Shown: positions 15,348 to 24,631 of the stretch, one piece after another
How positions within the stretch are numbered: position 1 is the stretch's first letter
Layout: every line of letters starts with the position of its first letter
Assembly (NCBI GenBank): GCA_035479375.1
Contig: DATIIT010000014.1
Coordinates: 11,904 to 75,903 of the forward strand
Length of the DNA stretch: 64,000 nt
Direction: 5' to 3'
Source of the DNA: PMNU01 sp035479375
Lineage (GTDB): Bacteria; Patescibacteriota; Saccharimonadia; Saccharimonadales; UBA4665
Made by a program: the position numbers and the translations under genes
The notes under the pieces: generated by a model
Seen by the model: only the letters and a program-made list of their open reading frames with translations
What the model was told of the DNA's origin: nothing
Database searches by the model: none

Positions 15348-15599
15348 TTATTGGAATAAATTGAGAATGATGTTTACTACGTTGTGCGAACCACTCTGGT
15401 GCACGTTGAGCTCGACATTGGTAGTATTATGGTCATTGCCATAACCCGAGCCATTTTGTGCAGGGTGGGCGCTTGTCTGGGCTGCTGCAATACCGGTGGT
15501 GCCGATAACTGCCGCCGCTGCCAGGGACGCGAATCCGAGCGTTAGCTTGTTAATGCCTTTGCGCTGCACACCAGCGGCATTGGCTCGTTTGAAAACCAT
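15348..15599 (-). CDS. Small secreted protein with one curlin-like repeat
   Basis: 83 residues: basic N-region, hydrophobic helix (about 19-37) and a signal-peptidase-like site AAA|QT at 40/41, leaving a mature peptide of about 43 residues. Residues 63-73 read ELN-V-H-Q-S-G-S-H-N. This matches the core of curlin repeats (S-E-L-N-[IV]-Y-Q-x-G-x-x-N) at six spaced positions, and alternating polar and hydrophobic residues follow. One repeat only, and no curli assembly genes nearby. It has an extended -10 (TGC-TAGACT), AAAGGAGGG eight bases before the ATG and its own strong terminator: a well-expressed single-gene transcript. An amyloid or adhesive surface role is inferred. Confidence 0.65.
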   Translation of the reverse strand: MVFKRANAAGVQRKGINKLTLGFASLAAAAVIGTTGIAAAQTSAHPAQNGSGYGNDHNTTNVELNVHQSGSHNVVNIILNLFQ

Positions 15600-15632
15600 T
15601 GGCTTTCCCTCCTTTAGTTAGCAAACTAGGTT

Positions 15633-15638
15633 AGTCTA
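15633..15638 (-). promoter_or_regulatory. -10 and strong RBS of the curlin-like gene
   Basis: Minus-strand TGC-TAGACT, followed by a roughly 30-base leader with AAAGGAGGG (15607-15615) at optimal distance from the ATG. Unlike many genes here, this transcript is clearly leadered. Confidence 0.5.
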
Positions 15639-15650
15639 GCACAAGCTTTT

Positions 15651-16193
15651 TTAGGCGCGCAAGTGAGGTATTTTACTGCGCCTATGTTTGGGGCGGCGTA
15701 TGCGCGATTCCAGCATGGTTGAGGCAATGCCCACCACCAATAGTAAAAATGCGTAAGTTGCGAAGTTGCTGGCTAGGTCAACATTTTGGCGTACCACCAG
15801 CAAGATAACTACGGTGAGCAACGCCAAAAAGGCCATGATGAAACTCACCCGGCTCGGGATATGGCGCGCCCATGCAACAATGCCGTACACCGCAATTGCC
15901 GCCATGCCCAGGGGCAATGACTGCACTACAAAGCTGGCGCTGAGGCATACCAAGATAGCACACGGGAAAAGCAGGCTTTGCCACCAACGCCGGCGGTGGC
16001 GGGGCTGCTGCGGTGCAGTGAAATCGAGGCGGCGCGGGGGCGGCGCCGTAGGGTGCGGCGCAGGGTTGGGTTGCTGCGGCTGCCTGGGGAGTGACCCCCT
16101 GGCGGCCTGCGGCGTAGCGGCCGGCCTGCGCAAGGTGTTTGGGCCGGGGCGGCCGGCAATCCCATCCACGCTCCGGCGTGGCTTACCGTGCAT
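15651..16193 (-). CDS. Small polytopic membrane protein of the glycan cluster
   Basis: A 180-residue protein: a Pro/Arg/Gln-rich cytoplasmic N-terminus of about 70 residues, then four hydrophobic segments and a basic tail. The start at 16193 (MHGKPRRSVDG) is chosen because GGAAGGGGG precedes it; it overlaps the upstream gene's stop by 11 bases. The longer open frame upstream is out-of-frame shadow of that gene. No family recognised. Position at the end of the cluster suggests an accessory role in glycan export or anchoring. Confidence 0.6.
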   Translation of the reverse strand: MHGKPRRSVDGIAGRPGPNTLRRPAATPQAARGSLPRQPQQPNPAPHPTAPPPRRLDFTAPQQPRHRRRWWQSLLFPCAILVCLSASFVVQSLPLGMAAIAVYGIVAWARHIPSRVSFIMAFLALLTVVILLVVRQNVDLASNFATYAFLLLVVGIASTMLESRIRRPKHRRSKIPHLRA

Positions 16194-17838
16194 GGGGCAC
16201 CCCCTTCCAGGAAAGGTTTTCGTACACGGCAATGCTGTGGCTGTCGAACACACGCCTGATGTGCGCCGCACTACTAAGGAAGGCATATTGTTGGAAGTCG
16301 TAGTCTTTTGCAAGCAATATGTAGCGGACGTTGTGGGCGGCAAGCTGGCCAGCCAGCATGTCGTGTGGACGCCCCGGCAGCACAAGCTTACCAATTTGGG
16401 TCGTCTCCTTCCCTGCTGGCGGCTGGATCGCGCCCAGCTCAGGGTCATTACTGGTTATGACTGGTTGCTGGAAGAATTTAGCCGCTGGCGTAGCAATGAT
16501 GCGCCCAGCAAACCCAAACCCCATGTACTGGTGCCACGGCAAAAACACCGACTGGAAGCCGCCTCGCTGACGGTTTAAGTAGGCGTTGGCCTGGAACCAC
16601 GCGGCCGGGTACTCCCGCGGGGTGAGCTGCCCAGCGAAGCCCCAATACATCGTGGGAGTAAAAAGTAGCACGGCAAGCGCTACCAACGCGGGCACCGCTG
16701 CCTGCCAAACCGCTGCGCGCTGACGGACCGCCCACGACTGCAGGCGGGCCGCGCCAAAGGCGGCGCACACGGCAAATACCAAGGCTACCACACCGGCAAA
16801 CTTCTGCGGCTCGCGGTAGCCTACGTCGGTGAGTTGCGCACCGAATAAGCCAGCCGCTAGTACGGTGGCCAAAATAAGCGCCGCCGTCAGCCAGGCCGCC
16901 ATCCACCGCTCCCGGAGCCACAGCACGGCTAGGCCGAGCGCCACCAGCGCCCACACGACGAGCCGCACCGTGCCCCAGCCCGGCAACTGCTGTTGGGGCA
17001 ACTCATATAGGTAGTGCGCCTCTGCCCAAAAACCCTGCAGGCGCAGCACGGCTGCGATGCGCGCCAACAGCGTGTCGCCCACGGTGGCGAACGCTGCCGT
17101 ATGCGCGGGCGTAAAGCCAGTGATGGCCGTGGCCGTAGCACCCTTGCCTGACAACAACGGGGCGAGCCAGTAGCAACTCAGCAGCGCAAATAGGCCGAGC
17201 GCCACGAAACTACGCCAGACGTATGCCCACAGCACCGGCGCCTGCCGCCGCTTTTGCCAGGCGGACGCCAGCATAACACAGGCTGCCAAAAGTACAAATT
17301 CCCCGAGGGTGGGCAGCGAAACGATCCCCAATACCGCCATGGCGCACGCCACCTTAAGCATGGCGTTGCGGCCAGGGCGGGCGGCAAAATCCAGCACCCA
17401 CATAAGGGCGGACGGCAGCAGCGCATAGCCCATTAGCACACCGTACTGCCCGGCCATAAACCGGTCGTACGTAAATGGGTTGGCCGCATACAGCACGCCA
17501 CCGGCGTACTGCACCCATCCCCATTGCAGCGTTTTTTCACTGGCCACTTGCTGCCGGAGGCGCTCCACCAGCCGGTGGGCGCCAATTGCCGAGACCAGCA
17601 CAATGGCCACAAAAATTGCCTTTTCCAGCGCCTGCGCCGGCACAAAGCTGTTCAGGGCGTGCAGCGCCCATTGCCAGAGGTAATCACTCCCCACGGCCGC
17701 GGGCGCGGCGATGCGCGGCACGAACACCGCGTCCAGGGTCAGGATATATCCAGGGGCGAACAGCGGCGCCAAAACAATAAGGGCGAGCAAAAAATATGGG
17801 GCATAGCGCTTGCCTGCTGGCGCCAGGGGGCCGCTCAT
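16183..17838 (-). CDS. Polytopic GT-C-like membrane protein
   Basis: 551 residues with at least eleven hydrophobic helices and a C-terminal soluble domain of about 120 residues ending with PHDMLAGQLAAHNVRYILLAKDY. The first extracytoplasmic loop contains TLDAVFVPRIAAP and the loop after helix 3 GGVLYAANPFTYDRFMAG, which resembles the acidic loop-1 layout of GT-C lipid-phosphosugar glycosyltransferases. I infer transfer of sugars from polyprenyl-phosphate donors outside the membrane. Its ATG overlaps the stop of the 1254-codon gene by four bases, so the two are translationally coupled. Confidence 0.6.
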   Translation of the reverse strand: MSGPLAPAGKRYAPYFLLALIVLAPLFAPGYILTLDAVFVPRIAAPAAVGSDYLWQWALHALNSFVPAQALEKAIFVAIVLVSAIGAHRLVERLRQQVASEKTLQWGWVQYAGGVLYAANPFTYDRFMAGQYGVLMGYALLPSALMWVLDFAARPGRNAMLKVACAMAVLGIVSLPTLGEFVLLAACVMLASAWQKRRQAPVLWAYVWRSFVALGLFALLSCYWLAPLLSGKGATATAITGFTPAHTAAFATVGDTLLARIAAVLRLQGFWAEAHYLYELPQQQLPGWGTVRLVVWALVALGLAVLWLRERWMAAWLTAALILATVLAAGLFGAQLTDVGYREPQKFAGVVALVFAVCAAFGAARLQSWAVRQRAAVWQAAVPALVALAVLLFTPTMYWGFAGQLTPREYPAAWFQANAYLNRQRGGFQSVFLPWHQYMGFGFAGRIIATPAAKFFQQPVITSNDPELGAIQPPAGKETTQIGKLVLPGRPHDMLAGQLAAHNVRYILLAKDYDFQQYAFLSSAAHIRRVFDSHSIAVYENLSWKGVPHAR

Positions 17839-20800
17839 GCCTGCCTCCCGCGGTAGGTCGGTGCGTCTTTGCGGCGCACTAGCACGAGGTATGCGCCGGC
17901 GCCCAGCACGGTGCCCCAGCTAATAACTGCGGCAATAGCAAACCAGCGCTGCGGCACAAACTCGGCGCGGAGCCGGATAGTGTAGGAGCCGTCGGCTGCC
18001 CGCGTGCAGGCAGGGCGTAACGCCGCGCCGCCCGCCGAGGCCATACACAATTTCACCGGGTCAACCAGCCAGCCGTTGATGCCGCCGCTGAGCGTGGTGT
18101 GTGTGATCCCCGTGGTGGTGGCTGGCGCCTTGGGCATCCAGCTGTTGCCCGCATCGGTACTCAGGCGCCACTGGGGATGATACGTCTCGCTCAAAGACAC
18201 AAAAAACGGCGTGCTGGCGTGTGAAACTTGCAGCGTCCGGACCGACTCAGATTGGGCCTTTTTTGTGTCCACGGCCGGCTGGGCCAGCTGGTGCTGCGGC
18301 TGCTCTACCACGAAAAAGCGGTCGGCGAAATCGGGCAGCTCGGTAAGCTGCACATTGTCATAATGCACGATATTTGTGGCACGGCCATTGCTTTCGAAGG
18401 CATACAGGTATATGGTCAGCGTGCTGGCATCGGCAGGTACGTGCACCACTGCCTGGGCCGTGTGCCAGCCCGGCCCGCTTGAAGTCAGCTGGGTGCGGTT
18501 GAGGGTGGCACCCGGGTTATCGAAGCTCGTGGTGTAGCCATACGTGTTAGTCGCTGTTGTCTTGTAGCTAAAGGTAAACAGGTAGTCTGTATTCTCGTGG
18601 ACGTTTGCTGTAGCACGGACGCAGGCGTCGTGGCGGGTGGCGCTCAGCTGGAGCGACTGCTGCCCGTCGGCTTTGTCTTGCTTGTCTATGGACATGCCTA
18701 TTTTGGGCAGGCTGTCGTAGGCATTGCAGTCGCTCACCTTAGACTGCCAGCTTCCCTTCTCAAATGAGGGGTTGGCGATGAGGTTTGTATAGTGATAGTT
18801 CGGATCCTGGAAAGCAAAGTTTTGTACCCCGGGCTGTAGCGTAGTTTGGGCGTAGCTGGCGGCCGGCGGTAGCGGCAGCTGCTTGAAGCTTTCTAGTTGG
18901 ACTGCCGTGACGTTGTCATAACGGTTCACTGTGGGGGCGTGGCCATCACCCTCGAGTGCATATAAGAATAAGTGTGCCGTGCCGGCCCGCGGGCCGGTGT
19001 CCACCAGCTGTGTGGCGGTGTGCCAGCTGTGGTCAACGATAGCCCGGGAGCCCCTGGCGAGCGGCTCGCCCGTGGCGGCGTTGGGCGCTCCTGCAGCCGT
19101 AGGCGCGTTTGCCCCGGCAACTGCCGACAAGAAGAAGCTCGCCGTGGGCGCGCCATCGCTCTGGTAATCAAAGCTGAGCAAGTAGTGCGTGTTGGCGGCA
19201 AGCTTGACGTCGGTGGAGGTGCAGGCGTCATGGCGGGTGGCTCTCAGCTGCAACGAGGCTGTGCCGTCGGAAGCCTGCGTCGCGTCACGCTTCATGCCAA
19301 GCGCCGCGCTGCCGTCGTAGTTGTTGCAGTCGCCTACTTTTTCCTCCCACAAATTGTGTTCAAACGACGGATTACTGATGAGGTTTCCGCCCACACCGCG
19401 CAAAATTTCGATACTCTCCCCCGCCTTGCCGCTGCCCAGGCTGCCGCCTTGGCCGGCCTTTATGCGCGTGATGCTGCCGTGGAACGACACATACAGCGGC
19501 GTATTTTTGGCAATGGGCGCACTGCCCACCACCTGCTTTGCCGTGCTTTGGGCGGCAACCGCCTGCCCATTCAAAGACAGCGGCGGCGAGGCCTGTGCAT
19601 ACAATGTCACCGTGTCGTTGGTGGCCTGGTAGGAGACGTCCCGGTACGCCTGACTGGTATAGAGCGTGGCCGGGCTCTGCGTAGTGAGCGACTGGCTAAA
19701 CGCGCCCTTTGCCTTGTCTAGGGCGGAGCTGTTGGCGGAAGCAAACAGTTGCGTCAGCTTTGTAGTGTACGCACCCAAAGATGGGTCGCTCACATAGTCA
19801 AAGGCGCGGCCAAGCTGGGCACGCGTAAATAGGCTGGCGTCACTGGCGCGCACCGTGGCGTCAGCATTAAATAGCTGGGCCTGGGCGGTGAGCCGCGGCA
19901 ATGGGTCGGTAACCTCCAGTACGTGGGCGCCCAGGCGCTTCAGCCGTCCGGGGTTGTGCGCCATGAGCTTGTCCAAAAAATGCGGGTCGTTCTTAATAAG
20001 GCCCAGGTCGTTGTTGTAAGTGGCGGCCGGCACATACAGGTTGTAATCAGACTGGTAGATGCTGGAAAAATCAAAGATATACTTAACGTTCCACGGCCGC
20101 AACACATCAATGTTATACGTTTGCAGCAGCTGGTTCTGCACACTGTCCTGGAATTGGTACGGCGCAATGGCGTTTTGTATAAAATCCTGCTTGGCAAACG
20201 CCGAGAAGCTATCGTGGCCGCTATTCTGCAACGGCAGGCCGTCGGTGTTGTCGGTGGCGGCCGCGCCTTTCATTTCATATTTGTCAAAAAATGGGTAGGC
20301 CAGGATGCGGTACTGGCTGTGGTCGCTGTCTGCCACCTGCTTGAACGGGGCGAACGCGGCGCGGGCGGCGGCAAAATTGACCGGCTGGGCAAAGTACTCA
20401 AACTTGACACCAACGATAAACAGCGAGCCGATGACCACCAACAGCAGCGCCCAGCGCCAGCGCGTCTGCTCCACGGCGCGGGCAATCAAGAGCAGCGCGG
20501 CCAGGACGATCACCGGCGCAAAGTGCCCTACCTCGCGGAGCATGGGGTAAAAAATGCTCAGCGGGTAGATGTTTACAACCTGGTACATGCCGGTGGCCAG
20601 GAACATCATGACCGCCAAGAACACCAGCAGCGCCAGGTCGAACTTTTCCCGGCGCTTGCCGCCGGTGCCCTGCCGGCCCAAGATCCAAAACAAAAACACG
20701 AATAGCATGGCGTTCCACAGCAACTCGTAAAACGCGTAAAAGCGGCTCAGGAGCGTGGCCTTGGAAAAACTAAACGTAAAGATGCTCAGGAAACTGCTGG

Positions 20801-21599
20801 CGCTGGACGCCTTAAAGCTGACTTTGGCAGCCGTGGCACCGATTTGGGTAGTGCTGGCCGCGCCGGTTATAAAATTGGCCAGCCATACCAAGTTAACCAA
20901 CAGCGGCAGCCCAAAAACCACCGGCAAATACTTGAGCGCGACTTTGTCGCGGTGGAACAACAAGTACACCACGATAAATATCCCGCCGATGATAAAAAAT
21001 TGTATCTGCACGCCCAAAAACGCAAAAAATAGGCCGAGCACCACGCTGCTCCGGAAATCTTTGCGGAAGTGGTGCAGCAAAAAGTGCAGCAAAAAAATAA
21101 ACAGCGCGAACGAGAAAAAATAATTGAAGTGGCCGGCTGTATACTTATAAAAAATGGCCGGGTTGATCCAGGCCAGCAGGCCGAGCAAAAACGCCAGCCA
21201 CCGGCCCACATACGGCCGCGTCAGCAAATACATGCCGGTAGCGCCGGCCGCAAACAACCCCACTAATAACAAATAGTGCAACGTTTCCGGCGGCAAAAAT
21301 ATAAATAAGCCAATAAAAAACCGGAAGAAGTAGTCGCTGGCGTAGTTGAGCGGGCTGCCGCTGTCCGCCGACACCCACGACGAGCTTTTATTGCTAAAAA
21401 GATTGTGTATTTGGTCGCTAAAATACGGGAACGACCAATCCCAATACTGCCCCACCCCGGCGCGGATACGCCAAAATAACACGCCGAACACCAGCAAGTA
21501 TGCGCCCAGGATGGCGAGCAGCGTCCGCCGGTCACTAGAAATGGCGCGTAATAAACGTCTGATACGCTGCCCCTTCCTGGATGCTGCGGGCGCGGGCAT
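17835..21599 (-). CDS. Giant GT-C-like glycosyltransferase with two sugar-binding-like repeats
   Basis: A 1254-residue membrane protein. Residues about 28-400 hold eleven or so helices with WDWSFPYFSDQIHNLF in the first outer loop, a GT-C-like layout. An extracytoplasmic region of about 800 residues follows. It contains two copies of a beta-sandwich, carbohydrate-binding-like module (about 738-905 and 939-1090) sharing NPSFE..W..KV.DCN.YD..GM and SLQL.ATRHDAC, including a paired-cysteine pattern. A last helix (about 1220-1241) anchors the C-terminus. The combination recalls mycobacterial AftD, a GT-C enzyme with carbohydrate-binding modules. The start overlaps the pyruvyltransferase gene by 65 bases; a later start is possible. 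Confidence 0.65.
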   Translation of the reverse strand: MPAPAASRKGQRIRRLLRAISSDRRTLLAILGAYLLVFGVLFWRIRAGVGQYWDWSFPYFSDQIHNLFSNKSSSWVSADSGSPLNYASDYFFRFFIGLFIFLPPETLHYLLLVGLFAAGATGMYLLTRPYVGRWLAFLLGLLAWINPAIFYKYTAGHFNYFFSFALFIFLLHFLLHHFRKDFRSSVVLGLFFAFLGVQIQFFIIGGIFIVVYLLFHRDKVALKYLPVVFGLPLLVNLVWLANFITGAASTTQIGATAAKVSFKASSASSFLSIFTFSFSKATLLSRFYAFYELLWNAMLFVFLFWILGRQGTGGKRREKFDLALLVFLAVMMFLATGMYQVVNIYPLSIFYPMLREVGHFAPVIVLAALLLIARAVEQTRWRWALLLVVIGSLFIVGVKFEYFAQPVNFAAARAAFAPFKQVADSDHSQYRILAYPFFDKYEMKGAAATDNTDGLPLQNSGHDSFSAFAKQDFIQNAIAPYQFQDSVQNQLLQTYNIDVLRPWNVKYIFDFSSIYQSDYNLYVPAATYNNDLGLIKNDPHFLDKLMAHNPGRLKRLGAHVLEVTDPLPRLTAQAQLFNADATVRASDASLFTRAQLGRAFDYVSDPSLGAYTTKLTQLFASANSSALDKAKGAFSQSLTTQSPATLYTSQAYRDVSYQATNDTVTLYAQASPPLSLNGQAVAAQSTAKQVVGSAPIAKNTPLYVSFHGSITRIKAGQGGSLGSGKAGESIEILRGVGGNLISNPSFEHNLWEEKVGDCNNYDGSAALGMKRDATQASDGTASLQLRATRHDACTSTDVKLAANTHYLLSFDYQSDGAPTASFFLSAVAGANAPTAAGAPNAATGEPLARGSRAIVDHSWHTATQLVDTGPRAGTAHLFLYALEGDGHAPTVNRYDNVTAVQLESFKQLPLPPAASYAQTTLQPGVQNFAFQDPNYHYTNLIANPSFEKGSWQSKVSDCNAYDSLPKIGMSIDKQDKADGQQSLQLSATRHDACVRATANVHENTDYLFTFSYKTTATNTYGYTTSFDNPGATLNRTQLTSSGPGWHTAQAVVHVPADASTLTIYLYAFESNGRATNIVHYDNVQLTELPDFADRFFVVEQPQHQLAQPAVDTKKAQSESVRTLQVSHASTPFFVSLSETYHPQWRLSTDAGNSWMPKAPATTTGITHTTLSGGINGWLVDPVKLCMASAGGAALRPACTRAADGSYTIRLRAEFVPQRWFAIAAVISWGTVLGAGAYLVLVRRKDAPTYRGRQA

Positions 21600-22644
21600 C
21601 CATTACCTGCTGCTGGACGTGGCCGTAGTGTCCGTACATATCCCAAAACACCTCGCTGAGGTTTTGCGCCGTCAATTTAGACAAGTCTATGCAGTAGTCA
21701 CGCAGCTTGTTGGCCGCAAAAAACGAGGCCACTTTGGGGCGGTAGGCAATCCCCAGCGTTGGCGTGCCGGTGAGCATGGCCAGGATGTTGGCGTGCAGGC
21801 GCGCGCCAATCATGAGGTCAACGGTGCCCAGCCCGGCCACAAAATCTTCCAGCTCGCGTGCCGGCGAAATGACGGCGTCGGTGTCTTCCAAAGCCAGTTG
21901 CAGCTGGCGCGATGCCCACAAATCATCTTTGGGGTCGGACGGCGAGATGAGCATCGGGAATATGACCACGCGGAACTTGCCCGCCGGCAGGCTGGCCACA
22001 AAATCGTGCAGGGTTTCCAGCAGCTGGGGGAAGGTCTGCTCCGGGTTGGGCAGGTGGTACAAAATAGAGATGCCGATGGTAAAAGGCTGCCCTTTTTGGC
22101 GGGCCGCCGGCTGCACCGGCCAGCCCAGGCTGGCCACCAAATCGGGCAGCACCACGCTCTTTTTTAGGCCGAGCAGCTTGGCCGAACGCGGCTCGCGCAC
22201 AATAACGGTATGCGCGAGCCGCGCGCTCGCGCGGGCCAGCAGCAACGAGTAGCCGCGCAAATTCCCAATGCCGCACCCCAAATAATGCACTTTTTTGCCG
22301 GCGAGCCGGGCGAGCAAATTCATGCCCAGCATTTTATAGAGTGATTGGCGCGGGTAGCGGTCCCCGTACAGCTCCACCCACAGGTCGCCGCCGCAGTACA
22401 CCACATGCTTGATGGCGCGGAAAACGCGCAGCTTTTTCTTAAAGTCGCGGCTGTCGCTGGTGGCGATGGTCTGCACCCGGCCGCGGGCAGCCTTGGGCAA
22501 CAGCTCGTCGTGTGCCGAGTTCAAAAACAGCGGCGTCTCTTCTGGAAAATGCTTGAGCGCGGCAGCCAGGAAAGCGTCGTCGCCGATGTTCCCGCGCCCG
22601 TACGACCCGAGTAATAAAATTGGTTTGCGTGCAATTGCGGCCAT
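21535..22644 (-). CDS. Polysaccharide pyruvyltransferase family protein
   Basis: A 369-residue member of the CsaB/WcaK family, which adds ketal-linked pyruvate from phosphoenolpyruvate to surface polysaccharides. The N-terminal LLLGSYGRGNIGDDAFLAA motif, central VHYLGCGIGNLRG and C-terminal MIGARLHANILAMLTGTPT segments are characteristic. In Gram-positive bacteria CsaB-made pyruvylated wall polymers anchor SLH-domain proteins; whether this product does so is unknown. Its ATG directly follows the stop of the GT4 gene upstream. Confidence 0.85.
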   Translation of the reverse strand: MAAIARKPILLLGSYGRGNIGDDAFLAAALKHFPEETPLFLNSAHDELLPKAARGRVQTIATSDSRDFKKKLRVFRAIKHVVYCGGDLWVELYGDRYPRQSLYKMLGMNLLARLAGKKVHYLGCGIGNLRGYSLLLARASARLAHTVIVREPRSAKLLGLKKSVVLPDLVASLGWPVQPAARQKGQPFTIGISILYHLPNPEQTFPQLLETLHDFVASLPAGKFRVVIFPMLISPSDPKDDLWASRQLQLALEDTDAVISPARELEDFVAGLGTVDLMIGARLHANILAMLTGTPTLGIAYRPKVASFFAANKLRDYCIDLSKLTAQNLSEVFWDMYGHYGHVQQQVMDARARSIQEGAAYQTFITRHF

Positions 22645-23793
22645 TTAGGCAGTCACCTCCTGTGCTGGTACATCAAGTAAAAAGTCATATTCTTCTTGGG
22701 CGATGCGGTCGCGCCGGAAACGCTGGGCGAACTGGACGAGCTCAATCTGCTCCTTTTCATACAGCTCCGGGCGGCGCCGGTAGTGCGCCAGCAAGCGGCG
22801 GGCGGCGGCGCGCAGGCGCTGCTCGTTGTGGATGGCAACGGTGTGCAGCCGGTGGCCAAAAATGTCTTTGTACACCGGGAGGTCGTAGGCCAAAACTGGC
22901 GTGCCCACACTAAGCGCTTCGGCCACCACGATCCCCCACCCCTCTTCGATGCTGGGCAGCACAAAAAGCTGGGCGCGGCGCACGATGTCAAATTTTTGGC
23001 GGTCATCTGCCCGGCCAACAAAGGCGATATTGAGGCCTTTGACCGCGGCCAGGCGCACCAGGCGCGGCAATTCCGGCCCAACGCCAACCATGACCGCGCG
23101 GAAATCCGGCAGGTCGCGCTGCAGGGTTTCGCAGAGGCGCAAAAATTCGTCTACACCTTTTTGCTTGACCATACGGCCACAAAACGCCAGGGTAATGTCT
23201 TTGTCCGGCCAGGCCACGCGCCCAGCACCGCCGTTGTCCACAAAATTACTGGAAACCATGATGGGCTGCCGGAACCCGCGGCGGCGCAAACTCTCCACCA
23301 CCGCGTGGTTGACGGTGATGATTTTATCGAAGTGCTTGCGGATGAGCCGGAAACAGAGCCGCTCCTGCAGGTTTGCCAAAAAATTGTTAAAATTCTGCGC
23401 CCGCGGCATGTCTTGTATGATGTGGTGGATGTACACCGCCCGCGTGCCGCGCTTGCCATTGCGGAACACCGGCAAAACGTCCGGCAAAAAATGCGAGCCC
23501 GCCAAAAAGACCGTGTCTGCGCCCTCTGGCAGCGGCACGCGGCTACCCTTTTGGGCGCGGCGCAAATACAGCAGGCCAACAGGCTGCCGGGCGCCGTTGT
23601 CGGCGTAGGTTAGTTGCTGCAGGCTCGTGGTTTCGGGGTACGCCTCTTCTTGGCCGTCGCCAGCGGCGTGCACCAGGGCGATGGGCGTGCCTGGCCGCTG
23701 CTCGTTTACCCAAGAGCAGAAGCCGCCGGTGTGCATGTCGCCGCCGGAAACGTCGCCCGTGAAGCAGTTGCGGTATACAAAGAAGCCGCCCAT
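22645..23793 (-). CDS. GT4-family glycosyltransferase
   Basis: A 382-residue cytosolic or peripheral GT-B glycosyltransferase. The donor-binding C-terminal half carries LAFCGRMVKQKGVDEFL and FVLPSIEEGWGIVVAEALSVG, with the conserved E-x7-E pair of GT4 enzymes. The N-terminal part contains the AGSHFLPDVLPVF and AVYIHHIIQDMPR segments. It probably adds one sugar to the lipid-linked repeat unit. It is adjacent (no gap) to both neighbours in the operon. Confidence 0.85.
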   Translation of the reverse strand: MGGFFVYRNCFTGDVSGGDMHTGGFCSWVNEQRPGTPIALVHAAGDGQEEAYPETTSLQQLTYADNGARQPVGLLYLRRAQKGSRVPLPEGADTVFLAGSHFLPDVLPVFRNGKRGTRAVYIHHIIQDMPRAQNFNNFLANLQERLCFRLIRKHFDKIITVNHAVVESLRRRGFRQPIMVSSNFVDNGGAGRVAWPDKDITLAFCGRMVKQKGVDEFLRLCETLQRDLPDFRAVMVGVGPELPRLVRLAAVKGLNIAFVGRADDRQKFDIVRRAQLFVLPSIEEGWGIVVAEALSVGTPVLAYDLPVYKDIFGHRLHTVAIHNEQRLRAAARRLLAHYRRRPELYEKEQIELVQFAQRFRRDRIAQEEYDFLLDVPAQEVTA

Positions 23794-24630
23794 TTAGGTT
23801 TGTACCTTCCTGCTGCCAAAGTAGTAGCCGAAGGCGCCAAAGCCAAACTCGCAGGTCTTCATAAACAGCATGCCGATGGCCGTGAGCGGCCGCTCAAACA
23901 ACTGCCCAGGCTTGCTAAAAAACAAGCGGTAGCGCTGCAACGGGCCGGCTTGGGCGGTCACTTTGGCACCGACATCATTTTTGGCAAAATAGTTGCGGGC
24001 CTGCGCGGCGTAATAAGCCTTCTTTTTGAGCGTGCGCCACAGGTGCAGCTCGCCCTCGTTGTGGTGGATGAACGCCCCCACGCGCACCAAACTTCCCTGC
24101 CCGGCCACGCGGCGGGACAGGTCCCAATCCTCGCCGCTCACCATGGTCTCGTCGTAGCCGCCCACAGCCATGTACGTTTCGCGCCGGAAGAAACGCGCGG
24201 CCTCGATCCAGTCTACGCCCACGTAAAACGAGCGCTCCAGCCGCTTGCACTGCGCCCAAAACCCTTGGCCAAACGACTCTTCGGGGATGATGGCGCCGGC
24301 CGCAGCAGCATCGCGCTGCATGCCGGCAACGCAGGCGGCGACCACCTCCGGCTCCAACTCCATGTCTGAGTCAATGATGCATACATACGCGCCCTTGGCC
24401 GCGGCCACGCCGTAGTTGCGCTGCGCCGAACGCTCCGGCCCGCGGTTTAAGACGCGCGGTGTGTAGCGGCGGGCAATCTCTTTGGTATCGTCCTGGGAAT
24501 CGCGGTCAACCACGATGAGCTCCACAGGCGCATACGTCTGCGCCGCGATAGAGCTCAGGCACGCGTCAAGCGTCGCGTGGTTGTTGCGGGTAGTTACAAT
24601 GACGCTCACCAAAATCTCTGGGTCGTCCAT
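23794..24630 (-). CDS. GT2-family glycosyltransferase
   Basis: A 278-residue GT-A enzyme beginning DDPEILVSVIVTTRNNHATL, with VIIDSDMELEPE as the metal-binding DxD-type segment and VSGEDWDLSRRVAGQG as the ED/acceptor region. The C-terminal 70 residues are basic and partly amphipathic, suggesting membrane association. It likely transfers a hexose or deoxyhexose to the growing glycan; the substrate is not predictable. Start and stop abut the two neighbouring GT4 genes. Confidence 0.85.
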   Translation of the reverse strand: MDDPEILVSVIVTTRNNHATLDACLSSIAAQTYAPVELIVVDRDSQDDTKEIARRYTPRVLNRGPERSAQRNYGVAAAKGAYVCIIDSDMELEPEVVAACVAGMQRDAAAAGAIIPEESFGQGFWAQCKRLERSFYVGVDWIEAARFFRRETYMAVGGYDETMVSGEDWDLSRRVAGQGSLVRVGAFIHHNEGELHLWRTLKKKAYYAAQARNYFAKNDVGAKVTAQAGPLQRYRLFFSKPGQLFERPLTAIGMLFMKTCEFGFGAFGYYFGSRKVQT

Positions 24631-24631
24631 G

